From NCBI RefSeq assembly GCF_030272615.1, contig NC_081415.1:101102796-101166795 (forward strand): 64,000 nt of DNA, read 5' to 3'. Source of the DNA: Cryptomeria japonica (taxonomy: Eukaryota; Streptophyta; Pinopsida; Cupressales; Cupressaceae). Shown here piece by piece: positions 1-11,240 of the stretch. The position numbers and the translations under genes were made by a program. Positions within the stretch are counted from its first letter, which is position 1. Every line of letters begins with the position of its first letter. The notes under the pieces were generated by a model that searched no databases, was not told the DNA's origin, and worked only from the letters and a program-made list of their open reading frames with translations.

Positions 1-152
1 TAGGGGCATCGGAAAACCGATTTTCACCCCTAAGATTATTTAGCAGTGGATAGCCGCTGGGAAACCGGTTTTCAACTGGCAACCGGCCAATAGCGCCCAT
101 AGGTTTTCACTATCGGATCTTTTATTGCTCTTTTTTTTTTTTTTTTTCATAT

Positions 153-1480
153 TCAATTTTGAAGGAGGCCAAAGGGAACCATGGTGAGTTCCTTAGCCAC
201 ACCAAGAAAGAAGGCTTCCTTTGAAAGAGGTTTTTGATACAACTTCAAGCGGTGACCATTAACGAGGAGCTTGTTCCGTTTAGAATCCACAGTGTGGAGT
301 TGAATAGCACCGTTATCATATACATGCTCAACTTTGTAAGGTCCCAGCCATCTTGTATGAAACTTGCCTTTGAAATCCTAAAATTGGGAGTCATACAAGA
401 GTGCCCAATCCCCAAGTTGAAAGGATCATTGGCGAATATGTTGATCATGCCACAGAACCCGCTACTTCTGGATGACCTCTGTGTGAAAGAGTGCATCCTG
501 ACAGAGCTCATCTAAAGAGTGTAGTTGGGCAATACGGTCCTTCTGGGCATCAGAGAGACTTAGGCTGAGTTGCAATGTAGTCTGCAGAGTCTTAATCTTA
601 AACTCAATCAGAATAATTGCCTTCTTACCATAAACGAGTTCATAAGGGGTCAGACCTATAGTGGTCTTCCACATCGTGTGGTAGGCCCATACAGCCTCAG
701 GAAGCCACATGGCCCAATCATGCATATGAAGAGCAACCACCTTGGTAAGAATGTTCTCAAGCTCTCTGTTGGTGACCTCAACTTGTCCATTAGCTTGGGG
801 ATGGTAAGGAGTGGACTTCCGGTGACGGATCTCATATTCTTTGACTAGAGCAGCAATAAGTTCTGAAGTAAACTGGGGTCCTTGATCTGTAGTGATTTCT
901 CAAGGAACACCAAAGTGAGTGAAAACTTTTGAATATAGAAAGTTAGCCACTTTAGTGTCTCATGCATGTTTGAGTGCAATGACTTCAACCCATTTGGTGA
1001 CATAATCTGTTCAAACAAGAATATATTCTTTATTCCAAGAAGGTGGATTAATAGGACCTATGAAATCAAGGCCCCACTTCTCGAAGGGTTCCAGAGATAG
1101 CTGAGGGTGTAACAACATCTCATCAGAGTGTGTAGGATGACCCATCCACTGGCACTGATCACAATGATGAACATACTGCTTACAATCCTTATGAATTGTA
1201 GGCCAATAATACCCAACAGTGAGAATTTTCTGAGTGGTTCTCTGAGTAGCAAAGTGTCCTCCACATGGTTTAGTATGACAAGCTCAAAGAATGTCAAAGA
1301 CATCCTCCTCAGGTACACATCTGCGCATGATGTTGTCAATGCCGGTGCGAAAGAGGAGACCATTAATCCAAGTATACTATCCACTAAGGCCCACCAACTT
1401 CCAATGTCCACGAGGTGATAAGTGAGGAGGGAACTTGCATGTGACCAAGTAGTTGGCAATATCAACAAACCAAGGACTCT
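153..1480 (-). pseudogene. Element A integrase (decayed)
   Basis: Integrase region of the Athila-like pol, which would join cDNA to chromosomal DNA. The zinc-binding part (about 1130-1330) shows ACH, GGHF and a CDQC pair. The catalytic triad looks complete: Asp in LDFIGP (about 1060), Asp in TTDQGPQF (about 870) and Glu in GQVEVTNREL (about 760). The C-terminal part has the GPY/F-type motif WLGPYKVEHV (about 330) and NGHRLK, and ends at the TGA at 153-155. The frame stays open from RNase H to the end except for single stops, including VP*EITTDQG and HA*DT, where the family normally has Arg (CGA to TGA). No frameshift is needed. The long open frame at 1058-1618 is an out-of-frame shadow. Confidence 0.85.
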
Positions 1481-1559
1481 TTGCAGAGATAGCAAAGAGG
1501 TGTTCATCTGGAAAGGTGTCATCAACTGGAGTTGGTTCATTGTCTGGCAGTTGCAACCT

Positions 1560-1950
1560 GGATAGGAAATCTGCAACCACATTTTCTCAACCAGGCTTAT
1601 CAAGTATAGTGACATCAAATTCTTGTAATAAAAGCAACCACCTAATGACTCTGCCAGTGACTACTGGCTTATTCATTAGAAAGAGAATTGCCAAGTGGTC
1701 TGTGTGAAAAAACACTTTATATCCAGTAATATAATGACAAAATTTATTAATAGCATAAACAATAGCTAAAAATTCCTTTTCAGTTACCGTATAATTTACC
1801 TCTGCACCGATGAAATTCTTGCTGATGTAGTAAATAGAATAAAAGAGATTGTCTTCTTTTTGTCCAAGCATTGTGCCCATAGAAGAGTTAGAGGCATCAG
1901 TATGGATGTGGAATGGCAATTCCCAATTTGGACCCCTAAGGACTGGTGTG
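1560..1950 (-). pseudogene. Element A RNase H domain
   Basis: Ty3-type RNase H following RT in the same frame. It would remove the RNA strand of RNA-DNA hybrids during cDNA synthesis. Visible signature residues are the Asp of FHIHTDAS (at about 1898), the Glu of TVTEKEFLAIV, the Asp of FFHTDHLAI, and the end motif VVADFLSRLQ, which marks the join to integrase. One premature stop falls after LDKPG at about 1585. Otherwise the domain is complete and of normal size. Confidence 0.85.
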
Positions 1951-2935
1951 GTCACAAGCTTGGTTTTAATAGTTTTAAAAGCCTCCTGACACTCAAGCGT
2001 CCAAGAAAAGACAACATCTTTAGCTAAAAGAGGAAACAAAGGAGAGGCAATCTTGCTAAAATTTTGAATAAATTGTCGGTAATACCTAGCATGGCCAAGA
2101 AAGCTCCTAACATCTTTTGGATTGGATGGTGTAGGTAGGTCCTGAATTATCTGGACCTTTTTAGGATCAACTTGAACGCCTTTTGAAGAAATGAAATGTC
2201 CTAACACAATACCCTCAGTCATAAGGATGTGACACTTTTCATGACTTAAAGATAGATTAGTATCTATACATCTTTTAAGCACTTTCTCTAAGTTTGCTTT
2301 TGCCTCTTCATAAGTATTGCCATGAACTGTAAAGTCATCCATATAAACTTCTACACAATCATTCACAAGGTTAGCAAAAATACTTAGCATAGCCCACTGA
2401 AAGGTAGTTGGGGCATTACATAATCCAAATGGCAACACATTGTAGGCAAATGTCCCCTAGGGACAAGTGAAGGTGGTCTTATCTTGGTCTTCAGGTGCTA
2501 TTTGGATCTGATTATATCCACTGAATCCATCCAAGAATGAGAAGAATTGTTTACCTGCAAGAGTGTCCAAAACTTGATCAATAAATGGTAATGGAAGATG
2601 GTCCTTTTTAGTTGCTTTATTTAAAGCTCTGTAATCGACACAAATATGCCACTTACCATTTTTCTTCAGTACCACTACTAGAGGAGATACCCACCCGCTA
2701 TCTAAAATAGGATAGATGAAACCAACATTGAACAATTTCTGTAGCTCCTCCTTGACTATGTCTCGCAAAATAGGGTTAAGTCTTCGTTCTGGCTGTCTGA
2801 TAGGACGACTCTCTTCCTCAATATATATGTGATGTGTGCAAGTGTCAAGATGAATACCACATATATCTTGGTACTCCCAAGAAAATGTGGCTTTATTGTC
2901 CCTAAGCATGGTAATAAGGTCCTTAATCTGTTCTG
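1951..2935 (-). pseudogene. Element A reverse transcriptase
   Basis: Ty3/gypsy reverse transcriptase. The N-terminal half (2909-2457) carries RPIRQPERRLNP, SGWVSPLVVVLKKNGKW and CVDYRALN. The palm contains the catalytic YMDD at 2334-2345. The C-terminal part has EGIVLGHFIS and VRSFLGHARYYRQFI. The two halves are separated by a single TAG at 2457-2459, where the family has Trp (CPWGTFAY), so TGG has become TAG. It is in frame with RNase H and integrase downstream, but not with the protease upstream, so an indel lies between 2935 and 3452. Confidence 0.9.
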
Positions 2936-3451
2936 GACTTAACTATGGATTAATATTAAGGGTACGACTTTGTAAAATCTCCATAGGTTGTGACTGTATA
3001 GGGGAATCCAGAGCTAACACTTGTGATGAACCATGACTTTCTAAAGATAGTAATGGACTGTACAAACATTGGTGAGGTAACAATTGATGTAATATGAAAA
3101 AGTATTGAATGGACCAAGAACCACCTGCTAGAGGAAAACTTCCAAAGGGACAACTAGTAGTTATATGCGAGGGAAAAACCAAGTTGTCTAAAATGTCATT
3201 CGACTTGTACCTATTCTGAACAAAATTTACAAGAATTTAATCCTTAGTGGTTTCTTCAAAATCATGCACTTGTTCAATGGTTAGGACTGGTAGGGACTCT
3301 TCCAAGTCACTGTCAACCCAAATAGGATCTTCTATTTCTAACAGGGGCTAACATGTGGATATAGTGTTATTTGCTTAGTTTGTTCTCCATTAAAGATAAC
3401 CATATTACCTGACCGACAGTTGATAAAAGCATTAGCAGCAGCTAGCCAAGA

Positions 3452-3790
3452 TCATCCTAAGATTAAGGGATATCCCCCCAGCTTAACTTTTGGTTGCAAG
3501 ATCATACAGTCAGTTGGAAAATCCCATGAATCAATAGAAAGGACCACATCTTCAATAACCCCTTCAAGCTTGACCAGTGAACGATCAACCATCTGGAGAA
3601 CTATAGGTGTGGGCCTAAGTCCTTCAAGAGATAATTTTGTTTTGGTCTCGTTAGTCATTACATTAATTGCAGCACCCAAATCCACAAGTTTATTAGGAAT
3701 AGTAATCTTACCAATGCTTAACTGGATTACTGGGCTTTCGGGATCTACATATTTTGGAATTGTCAAATTGCCAAGCATAAGATCTGCCAA
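3452..3790 (-). pseudogene. Element A aspartic protease (retropepsin)
   Basis: Retropepsin-like domain that would cleave the Gag-Pol polyprotein. The active-site segment reads LVDLGAAINVM, so the usual D-S/T-G-A is D-L-G-A. Plant Athila-type proteases commonly have this form. Flanking hydrophobic strands (PVIQLSIGKITIPNKL) and the later DCMILQPKVKLGG fit the fold. The domain ends by a stop before 3452. It lies out of frame with gag because of an upstream 37-bp duplication. The stretch 2936-3451 is the linker to RT and has no other recognisable domain. Confidence 0.75.
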
Positions 3791-3839
3791 TTGCCCAATA
3801 ACTTGAACAATCTTTGGATCTTCTTTCTTCTTTTGCCTT

Positions 3840-6008
3840 CATGTACATAACTCTTGAACTATTTTATTATACACCAGAATATCCTTGATAGCCTGCAACA
3901 AAGGAATCTTAATGTTAACATTGTGGAGTTCATTAATGAGATTGAATTCAATTTGCATAGGTTCCTTCATTAATGAGATTGAATTCAATTTGCATAGGTT
4001 CCTTTTGTACAGGTTTAGAAAGCAACCGGTCAGGAAATGGAGGTTCTTTTTCTGACTCCACTTCAGGTTCTTCATTTATTTCTATGATTGTGGGACCTTG
4101 GAGGGTTTTTCCCGACCTCAATTGTACTCCTTCTAGTTCTACTGTATTAACCGGATAAGTGGGATAACCTGCCACCTCATTATTATACATGGGTTGGGAT
4201 GGCTTATTATTAGGATTTGGATTTGGTTGAGTGGGCATTGATGTTGGCTTTGGTGGTTGTGGTGGGTCAGGTAGTGGATTAGAGGAGGATGCTAGAATAG
4301 GTGGAAGGAATTGTTGTGGTTGTTGATAAGGATTTATTAAAGGTGGAAGTGGAAATTGAGTTTGAGGTGGATAGGGTTGTGGGTATGGTTGTGGATATGA
4401 TGTAGGTGGTGGCGCATGCAGCCTCCATGCCTATTGCCACGCTTGAGTTTCAAACTGGTAATTTTGGGACCACTGAGGATAGGATGAAGGTTGTTGCCAA
4501 CCCCTATACCATGTATTTGAATTGGGGAAGGTTTTACTTTGACTAAGAAAATACTCATTAGGAAAACCTGGCTGCATTGCTCTTAGTAGAAAAGGACATC
4601 ATGGGGCCATAAAATATACAGGTTCCTCTGCATATTCCATACTAGCTAGTGCTTTTGGAAGAGGTCTTAAGGTAGAATGCTTACTTGCCTCCTCTAGGGA
4701 TGAAATATTTGTTCTATTATATGGACAATCCTTAGGACCATGCTTTTTATGGCATGTAGGACAATATACTGCTAAAGCCTTTTCTGCTTCTTCCTATTTC
4801 TTGTGGGTATACAAAGTGTCTATCTATTTTCCCATATGATTTAATAAATCAGTTTTAAGATCCTCAAGTAGATTACCTATTTTGCATTTCAAAATACTTG
4901 ATACTCCTTCTGAAGTAGGCAACCTTCTGGAGTGACTCCTTAGGGGACGTTGAGACCTAGAGTAATTCCTACAAATTTCAATAATATCATCAAAACTCAA
5001 CTTTGAAATATTTCCTTTACCCATTAAATTTAAAGCATCCATAGTCTCATCCCTTATTCCTCTAAGAAATAACATTTTAGTAGTGTCAGGAGTGAGTCCT
5101 GGCTGTCTTGATTGTTGAAGACTGAATATGAAACGTTCTAGGTAATCTTCCATGGATTCATCCTCCTTTTGGTTCATGCGAAAGACTTCATCCCACATGT
5201 CTTTGGTTTTGCAGTAATCTTGATATTTGTCCATAAACAACCATTTCATCTCATCCCAAGTTCAGATGTTTCACAGGCTCATAAACCATCACAATGTTGC
5301 ATCCTTGAGTGTAGCTGGAAATAGTTTAAGCTTTTGAGCATCATGCCTATAATCATAGCTATTACACAGGACTTCAAATTCAAACAAAAATATGTTAGGA
5401 TCTTCAATAGATAAACCATGGAAAATAGGTAATGCAGAATGAGGAATGTTTTTCATGGGGGTGTTCTCATCTGAGTGTTCAATGGGGAACTCAAAAGCAA
5501 TAGGTTCATTGTTTACTAATGCCCTTTCATTATTATTACCTTGGTTTTGACCTCTCAAGTGTCCACCCAAGTTTTCCCCATTATTATTATTAGCATCACC
5601 CATGATGTCTATTGCCCAAGGGGTATAAACAACTGTAGTTGGCTTGTTATTTACCAAAGATGAACCTGCTCTTAAGTCATAGGACTCGTTGAACTATTTG
5701 GCAACCCTTTGATATGCTTCCTCTAAGGACTCTAGAGATTGCTCCATTGGAGCCTCTACAGGGGTAGATTCAAGGGCACATTTTTCTAGATCTGGTTAAC
5801 TGGATGTGTCTTTCAATGGATCATCAACTTCTTTATTGTGTTTGACTTCCCCTTTCGGTTGTATTTCTTGTTGTGAGTTCTCTTTTTGTATTTGTTTCCC
5901 TTTTAAAGATGTTTGAGGACTTAAAAGTTTGGACTTACTTTTTGATTTTTCTAATGTTGTCTCTTACTTCTTAACAAATCTACCTTTACTATCTCTAGCT
6001 CTATTCAT
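3840..6008 (-). pseudogene. Element A gag
   Basis: Capsid-type Gag. I place the start at the ATG at 6006-6008, 130 bases downstream of the PBS, because the same frame runs from there through the recognisable Gag core to about 4000. The N-terminal part is Lys/Glu-rich (MNRARDSKGRFVKK). The core carries LPIFHGLSIEDPNIFLFEFE, QKLKLFPATLKDATL, a WFM block, WLFMDKYQDYCK, EDYLERFIFSLQQS and NLMGKGNISKLSFDDIIEIC, which is the retrotransposon gag pattern. The C-terminal part is Pro/Asn/Gly-rich. Several stops interrupt it, and a 37-bp tandem duplication near 3931-4004 shifts the frame before the protease. Confidence 0.8.
3931..4004. repeat. Perfect 37-bp tandem duplication in element A gag
   Basis: Two identical 37-bp units stand head to tail at 3931-3967 and 3968-4004, each starting CATTAATGAG and ending GGTTCCTT. 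Since 37 is not a multiple of three, the copy shifts the gag frame relative to the protease. Confidence 0.95.
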
Positions 6009-6137
6009 GCACCTATACGAGTTACTGTGGCGCAAACCTAAGGTACTAGCTCAAGAAAGGTTGACAATTGTTCAAGCTTTTGCTAAGGCGCAGTATTCCT
6101 AACTTAATTTACTATGGCTTCATGCCTTTAATACCTC

Positions 6138-6155
6138 TCCCCGGCAACGGTGCCA
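6138..6155 (-). other. Primer-binding site of element A (tRNA-Asp type)
   Basis: The plus strand reads TCCCCGGCAACGGTGCCA. That is the 3' end of plant tRNA-Asp with one change (GTGCCA for GCGCCA), so the minus strand is the complementary PBS. It sits four bases from the LTR edge at 6160, as expected for an Athila-type element. Confidence 0.85.
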
Positions 6156-7136
6156 AAAATGTAGGGTAAAACTATGGTCTGATTCTTTGGATTAACTTAG
6201 GACTAATTTGATGCAAGCACCCTCAGTTACACCTAAAAGTGTCAATCCGGGATTCGTAAATTGATGAGAGGTATAGTGGCTATTTGCTCAAGGGATGAAG
6301 ATAGTATGTTAAGTGATTATGAATGCATCTCGGATTTACACGCTTATTCTAAGAACAAATCTAAGGCTCATTCATTAACAAATTAAACCTCACACTTAAA
6401 GTATTTAAACTTAAGTCACACACTTTCAATCAAATATTTTTTAATTAAACACCTCCTTTATGAACATCAATTTAAAACATTCACTTAATCTATTACTAAT
6501 AATAGAACTACTTTCCTCCAAATGATTTTGACTTTGCAATTTAGAAGGGGAGACAAAATGGTTCTGCTTCCTGTCACAAAAGTGACAAGAGGTGGAACAA
6601 CATGTAAGAATACTAGAATTATGACTCACAACCTATTGATTTAAATGTGTATTTGTCCAAGTATCAGAATTCTAAATCACAGCTCATTCAATCAAATCAA
6701 ACATAAGTTCAGCTGGATATAACTTGATTTCTGAACTGAGATATTTTCCTTATCCTACAATTTCTGATTAGACTTGTGAATTACAAATCAAACAAAAAGA
6801 TGTCTTGCTGTGTGGATTATTAAATATTCTACAAACTCACAATTCCTTCAAACAATACTACGTTGAATCTAAACTAAGCTGTTTATAGAATCACACAATT
6901 ATCATTATAAATAATAAACACAAATCACGCAAACAGAACATAAAATTACTCACTTCACACTTATAACAAAGTCACCTGATAATGCGAGCAAGGGGGCCCT
7001 GCCTTCTCGGTCATCAAGTGCTGAAACTATCAACGCTTGTTACTTCAAACCATGCATTCGCAATTAGATAATAATAATTGGAACAACAATGTTTTTAATA
7101 TATTATCTGGTTATCCTTTTGAACAATCCCATACAT

Positions 7137-7146
7137 ATTTATATAA
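7137..7146 (-). promoter_or_regulatory. Candidate TATA box in element A LTR
   Basis: The minus strand reads GTTATATAAATATG here, about 1 kb upstream of the LTR-PBS junction. It is the best core-promoter candidate in the LTR. Based on motif and position only. Confidence 0.4.
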
Positions 7147-7235
7147 CACTACTTATTAATATTGTCTCTAACTGATTATGGGATTGTAACCATGAAACTT
7201 GTTTTATACAAAACAAAATGATAGCCATCAACTAA

Positions 7236-7350
7236 TCTAGGGCCGCAGGCCACCGAATCAAAACAATATAACAACTTCAACAAGTCTAGGGCCGCAAGCC
7301 ATTGAATCAAAACAATATAATAGCTTCAACAAGTCTATGCCATTTCAAGA
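7236..7350. repeat. 49-bp tandem repeat in LTR-like DNA
   Basis: The unit starting TCTAGGGCCGCA occurs at 7236 and 7285 (period 49), and a third, partial copy starts at 7334 with TCTATGCC. The first two units differ at only a few bases. Confidence 0.85.
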
Positions 7351-7661
7351 TTATACCAAAACTATCTGTCAAAAATAGATCAATTTCATGTTGTTCTCTC
7401 ATTCGCATGATCCATGCGCCAAGCAATCCTTTCTTCCAAGTACCTGTCCACCTTTAGATCCCCTGTTATGGCAATTAAACAATTGAGTCAATAAATAACC
7501 ATGGTTTTCGCTCATAATTTTGGTTTTGACTTTTCTTTCATATTTATTGAATTCCCTCTTTCCTTCCTTACCAAATGGTGATAGGAATGACATGGATACC
7601 ATAGGAATGACAAATAGTGGCAAATTAAGGGCAAAAGAAATAACACATCCTAGCCTCATCA

Positions 7662-8325
7662 ACCATTACCACCATGATCTACAATGAGATCTTACATCAA
7701 TTTATATAAACCCGAAGGCCTAAACCAATTAGGTTGGCCACCTAAAATATATTACAATAAGATCATTACATACATCCACATTACAATGATATACAATGTC
7801 GGCTTTAGACCAAAAAAACATTAACCAATCCATAAATCATCGCAGTAACATGTAGAGAACATGTAACATGATACCGGTCCATAACCTAGACCCAAATAGA
7901 TTCACCATGCCAAAGCAATGTCTCCAATTAGTCGAGGCACAAATAAAGATCACCTTTTGCATCCTGAATTCCATCTAGAAGCTGCACCAACACCACTTGC
8001 GCATCTTGTCAAAGATTATCAGTAAAAGCTCTGCTGATAAAACCTTAAACCTTTACCGGTATAGGCTTACTAGAGTGTATGATAGCATCCGATCATCAAG
8101 TCAATACCAACTGACCAAAACATAATCCAAAAACATCAAACCAAATATATTCTATTGATCCAAACATGTCGGTAGTATCCAACTGATATTCCCTTCTACC
8201 GGTAACACTAGTTCTTCTACCGGTAACCAAAATCAGTCTGTTGGTAACCAATCATAACAGCTATTGTTGACATCAATGGAAAAACATCAATGCAACATAT
8301 AATCAATTCACTCATATTTCCAACA
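7662..8325 (-). repeat. Element B 3' LTR, truncated
   Basis: Homologous to the upper part of the LTR at 12939-13861. Its inner edge is sharp: the plus strand ends TTTCCAACA at 8325, directly beside the PPT. It keeps 263 bp (7801-8063) that the other LTR lacks. A minus-strand TATA candidate TTTATATAAA lies at 7701-7710. Homology stops at about 7662, so the U5 end is missing. Confidence 0.85.
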
Positions 8326-8338
8326 ATCTCCCCCTTTG
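8326..8338 (-). other. Polypurine tract of element B
   Basis: The minus strand reads GCCAAAGGGGGAGAT directly before the LTR start TGTTGG. This is the purine-rich primer for plus-strand DNA synthesis. The same block is found at the corresponding place in elements C and E. Confidence 0.8.
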
Positions 8339-8760
8339 GCATTGATGGCAACACTAGATGTGAAAAATAAAACATATAAGTGCCAAGAAATGCCCAAAAT
8401 TTATCATAGAAGATAACAATGAAAAACTGAAAAATCTCAGCAACTCCTCCTGAGGAGTGCAATCCAATCTGAAAATAATCTTAATCTCTCTCCCATATGA
8501 CATATTATGACATTATTTTCACATATAACTCTCCCCCTTTGACATCAATGCCAAAGATATGACATAGATATCAAAATCATGTGAATCTCAAAGCTGACTA
8601 CTCCCCTTGAGTACTAGCACCACTACATCAATCCAGAGCAAAGGATAAAGAAGATGATGCATACTAGACTAATGCTCTACTCCATCAGTTAAGTTTCTAT
8701 CAGAGGCATAGATACCCCTAACCTATCAATCAAATATTCAAATGATTCCTTAGACAACAG
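8339..8760 (-). other. Element B 3' untranslated region
   Basis: No coding signal. It contains a second pyrimidine-rich run (8531-8540 on the plus strand) and an 18-nt arm at 8539-8556. That arm is the reverse complement, 17 of 18, of the arm at 8334-8351 beside the PPT. Confidence 0.6.
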
Positions 8761-9183
8761 TTAAGTGAATATATCTACAATCTGTTCTTTAGTGTTCACA
8801 TAAACCAATTTGTCTTCCTTTTCCTCCACCTTTTCTTTTAGAAAGTTATATTTTATTGAAATTTGCTTAGTCTTAGAGTGAAATACTAGATTCTTAGATA
8901 TGTCAATAGCTACAGAGTTATCACAATAGATAACTACTGGTTCACTACAATTTACCTTGATATCCTTCAACATTTGCTTCATCCACAAGACTTGAGTGCA
9001 ATTAGTTACTGCTGCAACATATTCAACTTCTATAGTAGATAAAGAAATGCATGAGTGTTTTTTTTCTGATCCATGAAACCAATTTCTTTCTAAGAAAGAA
9101 AGCTCCACTAGAAGTACTCTTCTTGTCACCAGTATCTCCCACCCAATTTGCATTTGTATATGCACATAAAGTGAAGTTATCAT
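8761..9183 (-). pseudogene. Element B RNase H
   Basis: Copia RNase H at the end of pol. Characteristic blocks are [15 protein letters not shown] (catalytic Glu region), QVLWMKQML, IYCDNSVAIDISKN (Asp) and HSKTKQISIKYNFL. The domain ends in VDIFT just before the 3' UTR. It overlaps the RT frame by about 160 bases in a different frame, so a frameshift occurred at about 9070, between SWI and the KKHSCIS block. Confidence 0.9.
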
Positions 9184-10276
9184 CTCTAGAATACCATAAG
9201 CTATATTTTGTTGTTCCTTGCAAATACTGAAATATCCTCTTTACTGCACATTCATGATTTTCTTTAGGATTACTTTGACATCTCAAAATAATACTTACTG
9301 CATTCATAATATCTGGTCTAGTCTGAGTTATATATAACAAGCCACCAATCATAGACTTATACCTTGTCGAATTTACTAGTGCAGACGTGTCTTTGATAGA
9401 TAATTTCTCAATTGTCACCATATGAGTACTTACCGGTTTGGAATTATCCATACCAAACTTCTTCAACAATTCCCTTAGATCCTTAGTTTGACAGATAAAA
9501 ATGCCTTTGTCAGTTTGAGTAATCTGCAAACCTAAGAAAAATCTCATCTCACCAATCATAGACATTTCAAATTCATTCTTCATATTATTAAAGAATTCCA
9601 TGCACAATTTGTCTTCACCTCCAAAAATGATATCATCAACAAATACTTCAATAATCAGAATATCATCATCAATGATCTTGTAATATAAATTACTATCAGC
9701 ACTACCCTTAGTAAAACCAAGCTTCAAAAGATATTTATCCAACCTTGCATACCAAGCTCTAGGAGCTTGTTTCAATCCATATAATGCTTTCCTTAGCCTG
9801 CAAACCATATCTTTGTCATCTGTTAGTGAAAATCCATTAGGCTGCTCAATGTATACTTCTTCCTCAAGTTCACCATTCAAAAATGCACATTTAATATCCA
9901 TTTGATAGACCTTATAGTTCTTGTATACTGCATAGGCAAGAAATAGTCTAACAACTTCAATTCTAGCTACTGGTGCAAATGTCTCACCATAATCAATTCC
10001 TTCCATTTGAGAATATCCTTTACAAACTAGTCTAGCCTTGTTTCTTACAACTTGACCATCCTCATTTAGCTTATTTCTAAAAACCCATTTAGTTTCAATA
10101 ACATTCTTATTTTTAGGCTGTGGAACTAAAGTCCAAGTCTTATTCTTCTCTGTCTGATCTAATTCATCTTCCATAGCCTTTAACCAATGTTTATCTTTAC
10201 AAGCTTCAAAAATAGATGCTAGTTCCATTTGAAAAATAAGACATACCTCTTCATTTTCTAGTCTTCTTCTTGTCAT
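9184..10276 (-). pseudogene. Element B reverse transcriptase
   Basis: Copia-type reverse transcriptase (RVT_2). Blocks in order: [88 protein letters not shown] and the catalytic FVDD at 9632-9643. Then come [11 protein letters not shown] and [15 protein letters not shown]. The RT block is uninterrupted for about 400 codons, unusually long for this window. Its start is not a true start codon context; it is part of the polyprotein. Confidence 0.93.
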
Positions 10277-10504
10277 AACTCCCTTGTTCCTGTCTCTAAT
10301 GATTTAATTTTACATACCTTGGTGTCTACTGAACTTCAGGTTCTCTAATTTGATCATCAATCACAGTTGAATTTTTTGATTGTACTAGTGTAACTATCTC
10401 AGTGTCTTGTATCGGTTGAGGCATTGTTGGATCAATTATGATCACTTCCACTATCGGTTCTATTTCATATGATATAGATTGATCTTTGTATTGCTCATCC
10501 ACTT

Positions 10505-11240
10505 TCACATTTGTGCTCTCCACAATTTTGTGCAATCTTTTGTTATAGCATCTTTATTCTTTGCTTTGAATTGAATATCTAAGAAATATCCCTTCATCAC
10601 ATCTAGGATCAAAGTTCCCAATCGAATCATCCCTTTTGATATAACATTTTTTTCCAAAATTTTTAAAATATTTAAGAGTAGGTGTATGTCCAAACCATAA
10701 TTCATAAGGAGTCTTACCGGTTTCACCTTTGATATGAACTCTATTGAATGTGTAGACTATTGTAATCACTGCCTCTCTCCATTAGATGTGAGGCAATTTA
10801 GCTTCCATCATCATGGTTCTTGGTGCATCCAAAATGGTTCTATTCTTCCTTTCCACTACTCCATTTTGCTGAGGAGTCCGGGGTGTCGATAATTGTCTCC
10901 TAATTCCATTTATCTCACAAAAACTATTAAATTCATGAGATGTGAGCCCGCCATCTTGATCTGATCTTAGACATTTGATTTTCAATCCAGTTTCTATTTC
11001 CACTTTTGCTTTAAAGATCTTGGATTTCTCAAAATATTCAAATTTATCCCTTAGAAAAGTCACCCACATCAATCTAGAATAATCATCAATTATTAGCATG
11101 AACTACCCATCACCTTGAAAGCTTCTAGTCCTTGGTGGACCACATAAGTCAGTATGAATCAAATCAAGCACATCATTAGATTTATCATGTATGCTCTTAA
11201 AAGAAGTTCTAACTTCCTTTCCCAATTGACATTCCTTACA
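10505..11240 (-). pseudogene. Element B integrase core and tail
   Basis: Copia integrase. The catalytic core (11099-10782) shows Asp in LIIDDYSRLMWV, Asp in LRSDQDGGLTS and Glu in GVVERKNRTIL. The triad is present, although the second motif differs from the usual SDRGGEFTS. The tail continues in another frame (GKTPYELWFGHTPTLKYFKN) with two overlapping frames at 10505-10769. The linker to RT, with IVESTNVKVDE, follows at 10326-10535. At least two frameshifts are needed to join the pieces. Confidence 0.85.

Larger units (their letters stand above)
1..7661 (-). mobile_element. Element A: Athila-like Ty3/gypsy retrotransposon, 3' end outside window
   Basis: Read on the minus strand the order is LTR (from 6160 upward), PBS (6138-6155), gag (6008 to about 3840), protease (3790-3452), RT, RNase H and integrase (2935-153). 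That is the Ty3/gypsy order. The PBS type and the RT wording (VLPFGLCNAP, EVYMDDF, EGIVLGHFIS) fit the Athila branch. The 3' LTR is not in the window; bases 1-152 hold the end of pol, an A-rich tract and unassigned 3' sequence. RT-RNase H-integrase is one reading frame broken only by about ten stop codons. Dead as an autonomous element. The upper limit of the LTR is uncertain because element B abuts it. Confidence 0.85.
6160..7661 (-). repeat. Element A 5' LTR (partial or upper edge uncertain)
   Basis: Begins next to the PBS with TGTAGGG on the plus strand, the complement of an LTR end in CA. About 1.5 kb of non-coding AT-rich DNA follows with a minus-strand TATA box at 7137-7146. The other LTR copy is outside the window, so the upper limit cannot be fixed. 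Element B starts at about 7662 and may interrupt it. The minus-strand reading frame at 7399-7662 shows no domain. Confidence 0.55.

Noticed and set aside
1058-1618. 186-codon minus-strand open frame
   Set aside because: It overlaps integrase and RNase H of element A in the wrong frame; the correct frame gives domain motifs.
6138-6155. Possible tRNA-Asp gene
   Set aside because: Only the 3' 18 bases of the tRNA are present; position beside an LTR shows it is a primer-binding site.
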